From NCBI RefSeq assembly GCF_900114005.1, contig NZ_FORM01000010.1, positions 35,454 through 99,453 on the forward strand: DNA of 64,000 bases, read 5' to 3'. Positions 35,298-45,517 of this stretch are shown here, one piece after another. The notes beneath the pieces were generated by a model. The model did not search any database. It was not told the DNA's origin and saw nothing but the letters and a program-made list of their open reading frames with translations. Within the stretch, counting starts at the first letter, position 1; each line of letters opens with the position of its first letter. Position numbers and translations under genes: made by a program. Source of the stretch: Olleya namhaensis (GTDB lineage Bacteria; Bacteroidota; Bacteroidia; Flavobacteriales; Flavobacteriaceae).

Positions 35298-35629
35298 TGG
35301 CTAAAATTACCTCAGAAATAACTTTAAAAGTAGAGTTAGACGAAAACAGAGTGCCGGAAAAATTAAATTGGACAGCACAAGATGGAGGCATTAAAAATGC
35401 TGAAGCTAAAGCAATGATGTTATCCGTTTGGGATAATGTAGCACAAGAATCTTTAAGAATAGATTTATGGACTAAAGATATGCCTGTGGATGAAATGAAA
35501 GTGTTTTTTCATCAAACCCTAGTAGCGATGAGTGATACTTTTAATAGAGCAACTCAAGACGAGAAAATGACGGCAACAATGAAAGATTTTTGCGACTATT
35601 TTGCCGAAAAATTAGAACTTAAAAAGTAG
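35297..35629 (+). CDS. gldC: Gliding motility protein GldC
   Basis: 110-residue cytoplasmic protein starting MAKITSEITLKVELDENRVP, as in known GldC. No signal peptide. In F. johnsoniae loss of GldC weakens gliding; its molecular role is not established. It overlaps gldB by one base and is followed by a strong terminator. Confidence 0.94.
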   Translation: MAKITSEITLKVELDENRVPEKLNWTAQDGGIKNAEAKAMMLSVWDNVAQESLRIDLWTKDMPVDEMKVFFHQTLVAMSDTFNRATQDEKMTATMKDFCDYFAEKLELKK

Positions 35630-35666
35630 TAGACTTATTTTTTATAGTTTACAATAAAGCAAAAAA

Positions 35667-35695
35667 AAACGCGAACCATTGGTTCGCGTTTTTTA
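35667..35695. terminator. Bidirectional terminator between gldC and pruA
   Basis: AACGCGAACC / GGTTCGCGTT hairpin (35669-35690) with a tiny loop, flanked by A-run and T-run, so usable by both converging genes. Confidence 0.9.
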
Positions 35696-35715
35696 GTTTA
35701 TAAATAGTTGTTATA

Positions 35716-37344
35716 CTATTCTCCTAAGAAAGGATATCTATAATCTACTGGAGTTACAAATGTTTCTTTAATCATTCTTGGAGATACCCAACGTTGTAAG
35801 TTTAAGATACTTCCTGCTTTGTCATTTGTTCCAGAGCCTCTTGCGCCTCCAAATGGTTGTTGTCCTACAACAGCACCTGTTGGCTTATCGTTAATATAGA
35901 AGTTTCCAGCACAGTTTTCTAAAGCTTTAGTTGCTTCGATAACAGCATATCTGTCTTTTGCTAAAATAGCACCAGTTAATGCGTAATCACTAGTCTCGTC
36001 TACTAATTTTAATGTTTCAGAATAGTTGTCATCTTCAAACACATAAATAGTAATAACAGGACCAAATAACTCATCGCACATTGTTGTGTATTTAGGGTCT
36101 TCTGCAACAATAACAGTAGGCTCTATAAAGTAACCCTTGCTTTTGTCGTGTCCACCACCAACAATAATGTCAGCACCTTTGTCTGCTTTTGCTTGATCTA
36201 TGTATTTAGCTAATTTGTCAAATGATCCTTCATGGATTACAGCAGTTATGAAGTTACCCATATCTTCCGGAGATCCCATTTTAAATGACTTAACATCTGC
36301 AATTACTTGCTCTTTTACTTCGTTCCAAATACTTTTTGAAACGTAAGCACGAGAAGCAGCACTACATTTTTGACCTTGAAATTCAAAAGCACCTCTTGTA
36401 ATAGCTGTTGCTACTTGTTTAGGATTAGCAGTTTTGTGTGCAACGATAAAATCCTTACCACCTGTTTCTCCAACAATTTTTGGATATGTTTTGTAGTTAT
36501 GGATATTGTTACCAATTTGTTTCCATAATTCTTTAAATACATAAGTAGAACCTGTAAAGTGTAAACCAGAAAAATCAGGGCTAGCTAATACAGTATCTGT
36601 AATCATTACTGGGTCACCAAATACAACATTGATAACACCTGCAGGTACACCAGCTTCTTCAAATACATCCATAATTACTTTTGCAGAGTATATTTGAGAA
36701 TCACTTGGCTTCCATACAACAACATTCCCCATCATTGCCATACAAGCAGGTAGATTACCAGCAATAGCAGTAAAGTTAAATGGAGATACAGCGTATACAA
36801 AACCTTCTAGTGGTCTGTATTCTATTTTATTCCAAGCACCACTTGTACTTTGTGGTTGCTCATGATACATTTCTGTCATAAACTGTACGTTAAAACGTAA
36901 AAAGTCTATTAACTCACATGATGCATCAATTTCTGCTTGATGAATGGTTTTTGATTGTGCAATCATAGTTGCGGCATTAATCTTAGCTCTGTAAGGACCT
37001 GCAATTAATTCGGCAGCTTTTAAAAAGATAGCAGCACGATCTTGCCAAGGCACTTGAGACCAGCTTTTTCTTGCTTCTAAAGCAGTAGAAATAGCTTCGT
37101 CTACGTGAGATTTCTCAGCTAAATGATATTGACCAACAACATGTTTATGATCATGCGGAGGAGACATTGTTCTAGTGTTTCCAGTTGTTACATCTTTTCC
37201 GTTAATATACATTGGCACGTCTAAGTTGCTATTGTACATTGTTTTGTATGTCTTAGCTATTGCTTCACGATATTGACAGCCTGGAGCATATTCTCTTACT
37301 GGTTCGTTAACAGCAATTGGTACATTGAAAAATCCTTTTCCCAT
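35716..37344 (-). CDS. pruA: L-glutamate gamma-semialdehyde (P5C) dehydrogenase
   Basis: Oxidises glutamate semialdehyde to glutamate with NAD+, second step of proline degradation. Aldehyde dehydrogenase fold with YAVSPFNFTAIAGNLP, VVWKPSDSQ, HFTGSTYVF, general-base Glu in VGETGGKDFI, catalytic Cys in FEFQGQKCSAASRAY, and FGPVITIYVFED. Length 542 residues matches the stand-alone (eukaryote-like) P5C dehydrogenases typical of Bacteroidota, with no fused proline dehydrogenase. Monocistronic; a TAACTTTG box lies 37 bp upstream. Confidence 0.95.
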   Translation of the reverse strand: MGKGFFNVPIAVNEPVREYAPGCQYREAIAKTYKTMYNSNLDVPMYINGKDVTTGNTRTMSPPHDHKHVVGQYHLAEKSHVDEAISTALEARKSWSQVPWQDRAAIFLKAAELIAGPYRAKINAATMIAQSKTIHQAEIDASCELIDFLRFNVQFMTEMYHEQPQSTSGAWNKIEYRPLEGFVYAVSPFNFTAIAGNLPACMAMMGNVVVWKPSDSQIYSAKVIMDVFEEAGVPAGVINVVFGDPVMITDTVLASPDFSGLHFTGSTYVFKELWKQIGNNIHNYKTYPKIVGETGGKDFIVAHKTANPKQVATAITRGAFEFQGQKCSAASRAYVSKSIWNEVKEQVIADVKSFKMGSPEDMGNFITAVIHEGSFDKLAKYIDQAKADKGADIIVGGGHDKSKGYFIEPTVIVAEDPKYTTMCDELFGPVITIYVFEDDNYSETLKLVDETSDYALTGAILAKDRYAVIEATKALENCAGNFYINDKPTGAVVGQQPFGGARGSGTNDKAGSILNLQRWVSPRMIKETFVTPVDYRYPFLGE

Positions 37345-37381
37345 GATAAGTGTTGTGTTTTTAGTTTGAAAATTTAAAGCA

Positions 37382-37389
37382 CAAAGTTA
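37382..37389 (-). promoter_or_regulatory. -7 box upstream of pruA
   Basis: TAACTTTG on the minus strand (CAAAGTTA on the plus strand) matches TAnnTTTG, 37 bp before the start codon. Confidence 0.42.
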
Positions 37390-37497
37390 CGATTTTTTGT
37401 TGGGTTATATGTGTTAGTAAAATTGTAAAATATTAGAATTTAATATTTACATTTTTAGTATAACAGAGTACATTAATAAGAAAAGTAATCCGTGCTA

Positions 37498-37884
37498 TTA
37501 ATTGAGTGCAAAAGGAGCACTTAATTTAAAACTAGGAATAGCAACATTAAACTTTTTGGTAGTAGTAAAGTTTACCATACTGTAATACCCTTTCATCGCT
37601 CCAAAAGGAGAGGTTAGTAAGCATCCAGACGTATAGGTGTGGGATTCTCCAGGTTGTAATACTGGTTTTAGGCCAATAACACCTTCTCCAGAAACTATTT
37701 CTTCATCATTTAAGGCATCAGAAATAATCCAATGTCTAGCGTTTAGTTGCACAGAGTCTTTACTTTGATTTTCGATAGTAACAACGTAACCAAAAGCGAA
37801 GTTGATTTTATAATTTTTATAAAATGTGCCCTCAAAATTAGTTTCTACCGTAATTTTAATCCCGCTTGTAACTTGTTGAACCAT
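37498..37884 (-). CDS. apaG: ApaG domain protein
   Basis: 128-residue ApaG family protein with an Ig-like beta fold. Blocks: MVQQVTSGIKITVETNFEG, FGYVVTIENQSKDSVQLNARHWIISDA, EGVIGLKPVLQPGESHTYTSGC, and GAMKGYYSMVN. In enterobacteria ApaG is linked to Co2+/Mg2+ resistance, but its biochemical role is unsettled. ATG 37884 chosen; TTG 37896 upstream adds only four residues. Confidence 0.92.
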   Translation of the reverse strand: MVQQVTSGIKITVETNFEGTFYKNYKINFAFGYVVTIENQSKDSVQLNARHWIISDALNDEEIVSGEGVIGLKPVLQPGESHTYTSGCLLTSPFGAMKGYYSMVNFTTTKKFNVAIPSFKLSAPFALN

Positions 37885-37969
37885 AGTGTTAAGCAATTTG
37901 CTTATTGTAAAAATAATGAATTATTTGTTACAATGTAATAATTTATAGAGGTAAGGCTGTTTTTAACAA

Positions 37970-39220
37970 TTAATTAGTGATTCCAACAGAGTTAGCTTCG
38001 CCTAAGCCAATAATTTTGTCATATCTAGTGCCTAGTGCTCTGTAATAGACTAATACTTTGTAGTTGTTTTCGGTTTGCCAAAAACTGCCACCAATAGTAT
38101 GTTCTTGCAGTGTTCCGTCTTGGTCTACTATTACATATTTGTAATTATAATACCCTTGTTTTAATTGTATAGCGGTTGCGTAAATATCTTCCCCTTCATA
38201 ATATTCTAAAGCTGTTTGAGGTTCTATAGCATAATTATTAAAATTACCATAGACGTGTATGGTTTGGCCTTCTTTTAGTTTTGGGTATTGTAAAGCAAAG
38301 TGTACCCAAGCATAATCTGCTTCCGTTTCTGGTTGATCAGAATTTAAAGCATTTATAAAAAAGTTTCCGTTAAGGTCGGGGCTATAAGTGTATTCTAAGT
38401 CAGCACGAGATGTGTTGGTGTAAAGATAGGTTTGATATAAATCTTCTAATCTTATGTATTGTACACCAGTATTTGCAGCTCTAATTTCTTTGTTTTCAAA
38501 GCTTAAAAACTCATTACCACCCAAAAAACTTGAGGCTTCATTATATCTGTAGCTTAATTCATTACCAAGTATGTATTGCGGTTTTAAGTCTGTAATAGCA
38601 GATGTTAGGTTGTTATTCTGAATTATTACTGTTTTTACGGTTTCTTTTGGGTTGACAAATTGTAATTGTCCCGAGCTTATTGAAATGTCTACCGATTGTT
38701 TTTCGGCAATGGTAGAAACATTTCTAGAGCGCTTAATTTCTAAACCTACATTGGCTTGAGATTGATAAACCATGAATTTTCTAGTAAAAATAACATCGTC
38801 ATAATCGTCATAAATAGTAAGCAGGTAGTTACCTGTAATTTTTATGCTTTTAGTAAATTGATTGGGAATAGATAATTTGTAATGCGAAAACGTTTGTAGC
38901 GTATTAAATGAGTTGTCGTAGTCTCTGATGCGTTGCTCATCAAAGCCATCAATGTACTCTGATTCTACTAAAATAGAGGGTGTCCAATCAAAATTATAGT
39001 GTTCTATTTTATAATAATAATCTTCCTCGTCTCCGTTTAACGCATCAAATTCTAATAGTAATGTCTCTCCTAATTGTATTATTGGTAGTTGACTTTCTGA
39101 AGTACCTCCGTTAAAATAAATAGTTTTGATATAGTCGGGAGGTGTGATTTCTTCAACTTGAGAAAACCCCGTTGTAAAAATTAGAAACGCAATGACAAAG
39201 TGTTTAATATTTATAGGCAT
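37970..39220 (-). CDS. DUF5103 protein, type IX secretion plug-like
   Basis: 416-residue exported protein: Sec signal (1-20, ending TTGFSQ) followed by VEEITPPDYIKTIYFNGG. All-beta with blocks FDALNGDEEDYYYKIEHYNFDW, YDNSFNTLQTFSHYKLSIPN, SGNYLL-like region (ITGNYLLTIYD) and HVYGNFNNYAI near the end. A member of this family was seen as the plug bound to the SprA translocon of the type IX secretion system. The sequence supports the same family; the function in this organism is inferred. It lies opposite nqrA. Confidence 0.87.
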   Translation of the reverse strand: MPINIKHFVIAFLIFTTGFSQVEEITPPDYIKTIYFNGGTSESQLPIIQLGETLLLEFDALNGDEEDYYYKIEHYNFDWTPSILVESEYIDGFDEQRIRDYDNSFNTLQTFSHYKLSIPNQFTKSIKITGNYLLTIYDDYDDVIFTRKFMVYQSQANVGLEIKRSRNVSTIAEKQSVDISISSGQLQFVNPKETVKTVIIQNNNLTSAITDLKPQYILGNELSYRYNEASSFLGGNEFLSFENKEIRAANTGVQYIRLEDLYQTYLYTNTSRADLEYTYSPDLNGNFFINALNSDQPETEADYAWVHFALQYPKLKEGQTIHVYGNFNNYAIEPQTALEYYEGEDIYATAIQLKQGYYNYKYVIVDQDGTLQEHTIGGSFWQTENNYKVLVYYRALGTRYDKIIGLGEANSVGITN

Positions 39221-39343
39221 TTATAGGCTATTTTGAATAACAAAGATAAACAAAATCTATGCCTAAGTTATTTTTGTTATTTAGAATAATTATAAATAAA
39301 GCAACTACAGTCTTCTACTCAAAGAAATTTTGTTATTAATTTG

Positions 39344-39351
39344 TATTTTTG
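39344..39351 (+). promoter_or_regulatory. -7 box upstream of nqrA
   Basis: TATTTTTG fits TAnnTTTG and lies 62 bp before nqrA. The nearest TTTG upstream (39329-39332) is only 11 bp away, so the -33 part is unclear. Confidence 0.42.
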
Positions 39352-39413
39352 CACGGATTTTTAAGCCTATAAAAATCACAATCAGTATAACTATTAACCA
39401 ATAGATTTATAAT

Positions 39414-40769
39414 ATGTCAAACGACATTAAGATTAAAAAAGGTCTGGATATTAAATTAGTCGGAGCAGCCGAAAAGGCTACCGAAAATGCTATTGTTAGC
39501 AATTTCTATTCAATACGACCGGAAGATTTTCATCAAGTTACACCAAAATTAGCAGCTAAAGAAGGCGCAAAAGTAAAAGCGGGCGAGCCTGTTTTTTACG
39601 ACAAGTCAAATGAAGCTGTAAAATTTGTGTCTCCTGTTTCAGGAGAGATTATTGAGATAGCTCGTGGTGAAAAAAGAAAAATACTTTCAGTAAAAATCAA
39701 AGCAGACAAGGAACAATCGTTTCATGACTATGGTAAGTTAGATTTAAATTCAGCGAAAGCGGAAGATATTAAATCACGTTTATTAGAGTCTGGATGTTGG
39801 GCATTTGTAAAACAACGTCCGTATGATGTTATTGCAAATCCAGCAAACCAGCCTAAAGCGATATTTATATCAGCTTACGCTAGTGCGCCTTTAGTAGCAG
39901 ATTTAGATTATGTGTTACAAGGTAAAGAAGCCGAGTTACAAGCTGCAGTTACTGCTTTAAGTAAATTAACAGACGGTAAAGTACATGTTAGTATTGCAAA
40001 AAATGGTAATTCGCCATTAGCAGGACTTTCAAATATTACTTTACACAAAGTTTCTGGACCGCATCCATCAGGAAATGTAGGGACACAGATTAACAAAATT
40101 GATCCAGTAAATAAAGGTGAGGTAGTTTGGACTATAAACGCTCAAGACCTTGTTATTATTGGAGAGCTGTTGTTAACTGGTAAGTTTAATGCAGAGCGTA
40201 CAGTTGCTTTAGTTGGGTCTTCAGTTAAAAAGCCTCGTTATTTTAAAACTAAATTAGGAAGCGAAATAGCAACCATGATTTATGATAACGGTGTAGACAA
40301 AGATGGTAATGACCGTGTGATTTCTGGTAATGTATTATCAGGAAAACAAGTTAAGCCAGATGGTTATTTAGATTATTATAGTAACACAATTACTGTAATT
40401 CCTGAAGGAGACGATTATGAGTTTTTTGGATGGAATAAACCAGTTTTTAATAAAGTATCAACTTCAAGAGCACTAACTTTTTCTTGGTTAACACCAAACA
40501 AAAAGTTTGACTTAAATACCAATACTAATGGAGAGCACCGTGCTTTTGTTATTACAGGTAATTATGAAGAAGTATTTCCTTTAGATATCTTTCCAATGCA
40601 GATTTTAAAATCTTGTATGTATAAGGATTTAGACGAAATGGAAGCTTTAGGTATGTATGAAGTTGCACCAGAAGATTTTGCTTTGACAGAATTTGTTTGT
40701 GTTTCTAAACAACCACACCAGAAGATAATTAGAGAAGGATTAGACTTAATGCTTAAAGAGATAGGATAA
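39414..40769 (+). CDS. nqrA: Na+-translocating NADH:quinone reductase subunit A
   Basis: Peripheral subunit of the sodium-pumping NADH dehydrogenase, near the quinone site. Recognised from the N-terminal KIKKGLDIKLVGAAEK, the biotinyl-like VSPVSGEIIEIARGEKRKI, HPSGNVGTQINKIDPVNKGEVVWTI, and the C-terminal MEALGMYEVAPEDFALTEFVC. Length 451 residues, normal. First gene of the nqrABCDEF operon; it overlaps nqrB by one base (TAATG). Confidence 0.96.
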   Translation: MSNDIKIKKGLDIKLVGAAEKATENAIVSNFYSIRPEDFHQVTPKLAAKEGAKVKAGEPVFYDKSNEAVKFVSPVSGEIIEIARGEKRKILSVKIKADKEQSFHDYGKLDLNSAKAEDIKSRLLESGCWAFVKQRPYDVIANPANQPKAIFISAYASAPLVADLDYVLQGKEAELQAAVTALSKLTDGKVHVSIAKNGNSPLAGLSNITLHKVSGPHPSGNVGTQINKIDPVNKGEVVWTINAQDLVIIGELLLTGKFNAERTVALVGSSVKKPRYFKTKLGSEIATMIYDNGVDKDGNDRVISGNVLSGKQVKPDGYLDYYSNTITVIPEGDDYEFFGWNKPVFNKVSTSRALTFSWLTPNKKFDLNTNTNGEHRAFVITGNYEEVFPLDIFPMQILKSCMYKDLDEMEALGMYEVAPEDFALTEFVCVSKQPHQKIIREGLDLMLKEIG

Positions 40770-41983
40770 TGGGCTTAAAAAGTAATTTACATAATTTAAA
40801 AGAAAAGTATAAAGGAACCAAGATGGCTCCTGCGTTTAACGCGATTCATACTTTTTTATACTTGCCAAATGAAACCACTCATGGTGGAACGCACATTAAG
40901 GCAGCAGATGATTTAAAACGTACCATGAACATCGTAATTATGGCTTTAGTGCCATGTTTGATTTTTGGTATTTTTAATGCAGGTTACCAACATTATGCGG
41001 CTATTGACGCTGCAGCAGGTTTAACAAGAGAAGCATCTTTATTTGCAAACTTCTTGACTTGGGATAACTTTGTTGTTGGGGCATGGACAGTATTACCATT
41101 GGTAATTGTATCCTATGGAGTTGGTCTTATTGTAGAATTTATTTTTGCAGTAATTAAAGGTCACGAAGTAGAAGAAGGTTATTTAGTTACCGGGATGTTA
41201 GTGCCATTAATTGTACCAGTTGATATTCCTTTATGGATGTTGTCTGTTGCAGTAATTTTTGGTGTTGTGATTGGTAAAGAAGTATTTGGTGGTACAGGAA
41301 TGAATATTCTAAACCCAGCATTAACAATACGTGCTTTCTTATTCTTTGCATATCCAACTTGGATGTCAGGAGATAAAGTTTGGGTACACGAAGCAGTAGA
41401 GCGTGCAGGAACAGCAGATGCTATTTCTGGAGAAACATTGCTTGGTGCGTATGCTCAAAACAGTAGTTTAGCCGGTATTGATTACATGGATATGTTTTTT
41501 GGTTTTATTCCAGGATCAGTTGGAGAAACTTCTAAATTGTTAATTATTCTTGGGGCATTGTTCTTAATCTTTTCAAAGGTAGGAAGCTGGAGAATTATAG
41601 TGTCTACTTTAATTGGAGCGCTTACAATGGGATTAATATTTAATGGTGTTGTATCTGCAGAATGGATTGGAGAATCTAGTAAGTTTTATGGATTAATGAA
41701 TGTGCCTTTCTGGCAACATTTAATAATTGGTAGTATCTTATTTGGAGCCGTATACATGGCAACAGATCCAGTAACTGCATCTCAAACAAATAAAGGTAAA
41801 TGGATTTATGGATTTTTAATCGGTTTTATTTCAATAATGATCCGTGTATTTAACCCAGCATATCCAGAAGGTGTATTCTTAGCTATTCTTTTAATGAATG
41901 TCTTTGCACCAACTATTGACCATTACGTAATACAAGGAAACGTAAAACGCAGAATGAAACGTTTAAAAGTTAAAACAGCATAA
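40769..41983 (+). CDS. nqrB: Na+-translocating NADH:quinone reductase subunit B
   Basis: Integral membrane subunit carrying covalent FMN and riboflavin, main part of the Na+ path. About ten helices; blocks LMAL-type IVIMALVPCLIFGIFNAGYQ, VEEGYLVTGMLVPLIVPVDIP, FGGTGMNILNPALTIRAFLFFAYP and MATDPVTASQTNKGKWIYG. The FMN attachment site, SGAT in other NqrB, reads DAISGETLL here (about residue 222): Thr is kept but Ala is replaced by Glu. Length 404 residues, normal. Confidence 0.95.
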   Translation: MGLKSNLHNLKEKYKGTKMAPAFNAIHTFLYLPNETTHGGTHIKAADDLKRTMNIVIMALVPCLIFGIFNAGYQHYAAIDAAAGLTREASLFANFLTWDNFVVGAWTVLPLVIVSYGVGLIVEFIFAVIKGHEVEEGYLVTGMLVPLIVPVDIPLWMLSVAVIFGVVIGKEVFGGTGMNILNPALTIRAFLFFAYPTWMSGDKVWVHEAVERAGTADAISGETLLGAYAQNSSLAGIDYMDMFFGFIPGSVGETSKLLIILGALFLIFSKVGSWRIIVSTLIGALTMGLIFNGVVSAEWIGESSKFYGLMNVPFWQHLIIGSILFGAVYMATDPVTASQTNKGKWIYGFLIGFISIMIRVFNPAYPEGVFLAILLMNVFAPTIDHYVIQGNVKRRMKRLKVKTA

Positions 41984-41985
41984 TC

Positions 41986-42747
41986 ATGGCAATGAACACA
42001 GATAAGAATTCATATACCGTAATATTTGCAATTGTAATGGTACTAGTTGTAGGGTCTTTATTGGCTTTTACAGCAGCAACATTAAAACCAAATATTGCTG
42101 AAAACAGAAGAATGGAAAGGCAACAGAACATTCTGTATGCAATGGGAGTTAATGGTAATGAAGGTGATGGAGATATCACTTTTGTATCTACTGATAAAGT
42201 TGCTGGAGATTTCTCAAAATACATCACTAAACAATTAGTAATTGAAGACGGTGTAGTTAAAGAAGATAAAGAAGCATACTTAATTGATGTTAAAAAAGAA
42301 CAAGCAAAAGCTAAAAATGGAGGAACAAGACGTTTGCCTTTATTTGTTGGTGTAAAAGATGGTAAAACATTTTATATCGCGCCAATAAGAGGTAAAGGAC
42401 TTTGGGATGCTATTTGGGGTTATGTTGCTTTAGACGAAAACATGGTTGTTCAAGGAACGTTCTTTGATCACGCAGGTGAAACACCAGGTTTAGGAGCTAA
42501 CATTAAACAACGTTACTTTATGGATGATTTTTATGGTGAAAAACTACTAACAGATGCAGGAGCCTTTAAAGGTATTACTGTTGCTAAAGGTAATAATGAT
42601 CCTAAAAATTTAATTAAAGACGATTACGAAGTTGATGCATTAGCAGGAGCAACTATTACAGGTGATGGTGTATCTGCAATGATTAAAAAAGATTTAAAGT
42701 TATACCAACCGTATTTCGAGAACTTAAAAAAACTAGCTAGCAATTAA
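41986..42747 (+). CDS. nqrC: Na+-translocating NADH:quinone reductase subunit C
   Basis: One N-terminal membrane helix and a periplasmic FMN-binding domain. Blocks: YTVIFAIVMVLVVGSLLAFTAA, PIRGKGLWDAIWGYVALD, HAGETPGLGANI, and the FMN-threonine site DALAGATITGDGVS near the C-terminus. The first residue of the usual SGAT motif is Ala. FMN would be attached by ApbE (46872). Length 253 residues, normal. Confidence 0.95.
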   Translation: MAMNTDKNSYTVIFAIVMVLVVGSLLAFTAATLKPNIAENRRMERQQNILYAMGVNGNEGDGDITFVSTDKVAGDFSKYITKQLVIEDGVVKEDKEAYLIDVKKEQAKAKNGGTRRLPLFVGVKDGKTFYIAPIRGKGLWDAIWGYVALDENMVVQGTFFDHAGETPGLGANIKQRYFMDDFYGEKLLTDAGAFKGITVAKGNNDPKNLIKDDYEVDALAGATITGDGVSAMIKKDLKLYQPYFENLKKLASN

Positions 42748-42749
42748 TT

Positions 42750-43394
42750 ATGGGACTACTTTCAAAAAAAGACGCAAAGTTAATAACAGATCCTTTAGCA
42801 GATAATAACCCGATTACTATTCAGGTATTAGGTATTTGTTCTGCTTTAGCTATTACCGCAGAGTTAAAAGCGTCGTTGGTAATGGGTATTGCTGTAATGT
42901 TTGTATTAGGAATTGGTAACGTGGTAATCTCTTTAATGAGAAACATCATACCTTCTAAAATTAGAATTATTGTTCAACTTATTGTAGTTGCTGCTTTAGT
43001 AATTATAGTAGATCAAGTACTAAAAGCTTTTGCTTATGAGTTAAGTAAAACATTGTCCGTATTTGTTGGATTAATTATTACTAACTGTATTATTATGGGA
43101 CGTTTTGAAGCTTTTGCTTTAGCAAACAAACCATGGAGATCATTCCTTGATGGAATAGGTAATGCTTTAGGGTATGCACTTATCCTTTTAATCGTTGGAT
43201 TTTTTAGAGAACTTTTAGGTTCTGGTACACTTTTTGGAATTCCAGTTTTAGGAGATCCAATCGAGAAAACAGGAGTGTATTCTTTAGGATACGAAAACAA
43301 CGGATTTATGTTAATGCCTCCAATGGCATTAATAATTGTTGGACTTATCATTTGGGTACAACGTAGTAGAAACAAAGCATTAATCGAAGACTAA
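42750..43394 (+). CDS. nqrD: Na+-translocating NADH:quinone reductase subunit D
   Basis: Six-helix membrane subunit, inverted-topology partner of NqrE; together they hold an iron centre between them. Blocks: DPLADNNPITIQVLGICSALA, IPSKIRIIVQLIVVAALVI, FVGLIITNCIIMGRFEAFA and GSGTLFGIPVLG. The Cys in LGICSA and in ITNCII are the conserved iron-ligand cysteines. Length 214 residues. Confidence 0.95.
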   Translation: MGLLSKKDAKLITDPLADNNPITIQVLGICSALAITAELKASLVMGIAVMFVLGIGNVVISLMRNIIPSKIRIIVQLIVVAALVIIVDQVLKAFAYELSKTLSVFVGLIITNCIIMGRFEAFALANKPWRSFLDGIGNALGYALILLIVGFFRELLGSGTLFGIPVLGDPIEKTGVYSLGYENNGFMLMPPMALIIVGLIIWVQRSRNKALIED

Positions 43395-43401
43395 AAATAT
43401 T

Positions 43402-44115
43402 ATGGAACATTTAGAATTATTTTTCAAGTCGATTTTTATAGACAACATGGTATTTGCAGTATTCTTAGGAATGTGCTCTTACCTTGCAGTATCTAAAAAA
43501 GTAGCAACAGCTGTTGGTTTAGGAGCAGCAGTAATATTTGTATTAGCTATTACAGTACCATTAAACTGGTTATTGGATCAATACATTTTACAACCAGGAG
43601 CATTATCTTGGTTAGGAGCAGAATATGTAGATTATGATTTAAGTTTCTTATCATTTATCATGTTTATTGCTACCATTGCAACAATGGTGCAATTAGTAGA
43701 GATAGTGGTAGAGAAGTTTTCACCATCACTATATAACTCTTTAGGTATTTTCTTACCACTTATTGCAGTAAACTGTGCCATTTTAGGAGGGTCATTATTT
43801 ATGCAATCTAGAGAAATTGAAACATTAGGTTTAGCATTTAATTATGGTGTCTCTTCAGGTATTGGTTGGTTTTTAGCAATTCTTGCTATTGCAGCAATTA
43901 GAGAAAAAATTAGATACAGTAATGTACCAGCACCTTTAAGAGGATTAGGAATCACATTTATCATTACAGGGTTAATGGGAATTGGATTTTTAAGTTTTGG
44001 AGGGATGTTAACTGGAGGAGACGAAGAAGCACCTAAAAAAGAAACGACAACTGAAGTAAAAACGTTGTCTGTGGATAAAAAAGAATTAGCTAACAATACT
44101 AAAATAGTAGAGTAA
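43402..44115 (+). CDS. nqrE: Na+-translocating NADH:quinone reductase subunit E
   Basis: Six-helix subunit homologous to NqrD. Blocks: [20 protein letters not shown] (iron-ligand Cys), LEIVVEKF-like [37 protein letters not shown] (second conserved Cys), and [15 protein letters not shown]. The C-terminus carries an extra charged tail of about 30 residues ([15 protein letters not shown]...), longer than in Vibrio NqrE. Length 237 residues. Confidence 0.95.
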   Translation: MEHLELFFKSIFIDNMVFAVFLGMCSYLAVSKKVATAVGLGAAVIFVLAITVPLNWLLDQYILQPGALSWLGAEYVDYDLSFLSFIMFIATIATMVQLVEIVVEKFSPSLYNSLGIFLPLIAVNCAILGGSLFMQSREIETLGLAFNYGVSSGIGWFLAILAIAAIREKIRYSNVPAPLRGLGITFIITGLMGIGFLSFGGMLTGGDEEAPKKETTTEVKTLSVDKKELANNTKIVE

Positions 44116-44116
44116 T

Positions 44117-45430
44117 ATGATTTTAGCAGCAGGAACAGGAGGAACAGTAATAGTAACTGTAGTAGCGTTTTTACTTATTACGCTAGTATTAGTAAGTTTA
44201 CTACTTTTTGTAAAACAAAAATTATCACCATCAGGACCAGTAAAAATCTTGATTAATGGTGAGAGAGAAATTGAAGTATCTTCAGGAGGATCATTATTAT
44301 CTACCTTAGGTAGTAATAAAATCTTTTTACCATCTGCTTGTGGTGGAGGTGGAACTTGTATTCAATGCGAGTGTCACGTTTTATCTGGTGGAGGTGAAGC
44401 TTTACCAACAGAAACACCTCACTTTTCAAGAAAAGAATTAGCACACGGTGCGCGTCTGTCTTGTCAAGTAAAGGTGAAACAAGATATGGAGATTACTATT
44501 CCGGAAGAAGTTTTCGGAATTAAAAAATGGGAAGCAACAGTAGTGTCTAATTACAACGTAGCAACCTTTATTAAAGAGTTTGTAGTGGAGATCCCTGAGG
44601 ATATGAACTATAAAGCTGGAGGGTATATTCAAATTGAAATTCCTAATTGCGAAATTAAATATTCAGAAATGGATATTAGTGCGCATCCTGAAGATCACCC
44701 AGGAGAGCCTGATAAGTTTGAAGCAGATTGGGATAAGTTTGGGTTAAGACCTTTAGTAATGAAGAATGCCGAGTTAGTTGAAAGAGCTTACTCTATGGCT
44801 TCTTATCCTGCCGAAGGTAGAAGAATTATGCTTAATGTACGTGTTGCAACACCTCCTTTTGATCGTGCTAAAGGTGGATGGATGGATGTAAATCCAGGAG
44901 TAGCATCGTCTTATATCTTTAATCAAAAAGTTGGAGACAAAGTAACAATTTCTGGACCTTACGGTGAATTCTTTATAAATGACTCTGAAGCAGAAATGCT
45001 TTATGTAGGTGGTGGAGCTGGTATGGCACCAATGCGTTCTCATTTATATGAATTATTTAGAACTATTAAAACAGGAAGAAAAGTAACATATTGGTACGGT
45101 GGACGTTCTAAAGCAGAATTATTCTACATCCATTACTTTAGAGCATTAGAAAAAGATTTCCCGAACTTCAAATTCTTTATTGCATTATCAGATCCAACAG
45201 AAGCTGATAATTGGACATTGAAATCGGATATCCATGACGAGTCTGGAGATGGATTTACAGGATTTATTCACCAAGTAGTTATTGATCAGTATTTATCTAA
45301 ACATGAAGCTCCTGAAGATATCGAATTATACTTCTGTGGACCGCCATTAATGAACCAAGCGGTTCAAAAAATGGGAGAAGATTTTGGTATTGATGATGAA
45401 AACATCAGATTTGATGACTTTGGAGGATAG
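44117..45430 (+). CDS. nqrF: Na+-translocating NADH:quinone reductase subunit F
   Basis: NADH-oxidising subunit: N-terminal helix, 2Fe-2S ferredoxin domain with [16 protein letters not shown] and a distal ARLSCQVKV (four Cys), FAD domain with [13 protein letters not shown], and NADH domain with [17 protein letters not shown] and [14 protein letters not shown], ending in aromatic FDDFGG. Length 437 residues. Last gene of the operon, followed by a strong terminator. Confidence 0.96.
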   Translation: MILAAGTGGTVIVTVVAFLLITLVLVSLLLFVKQKLSPSGPVKILINGEREIEVSSGGSLLSTLGSNKIFLPSACGGGGTCIQCECHVLSGGGEALPTETPHFSRKELAHGARLSCQVKVKQDMEITIPEEVFGIKKWEATVVSNYNVATFIKEFVVEIPEDMNYKAGGYIQIEIPNCEIKYSEMDISAHPEDHPGEPDKFEADWDKFGLRPLVMKNAELVERAYSMASYPAEGRRIMLNVRVATPPFDRAKGGWMDVNPGVASSYIFNQKVGDKVTISGPYGEFFINDSEAEMLYVGGGAGMAPMRSHLYELFRTIKTGRKVTYWYGGRSKAELFYIHYFRALEKDFPNFKFFIALSDPTEADNWTLKSDIHDESGDGFTGFIHQVVIDQYLSKHEAPEDIELYFCGPPLMNQAVQKMGEDFGIDDENIRFDDFGG

Positions 45431-45472
45431 AAATTGATTTCTTAAAGTTATTATAAATATATCTTAATATGT

Positions 45473-45504
45473 AAAAGCCTAATACGAAAGTATTAGGCTT
45501 TTTC
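45473..45504 (+). terminator. Intrinsic terminator of the nqr operon
   Basis: AAAAGCCTAATAC (45473-45485), GAAA tetraloop, GTATTAGGCTTTTT (45490-45503): a perfect 13-bp stem with a T-run. Confidence 0.93.
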
Positions 45505-45517
45505 GTTGTAGTTAGAT

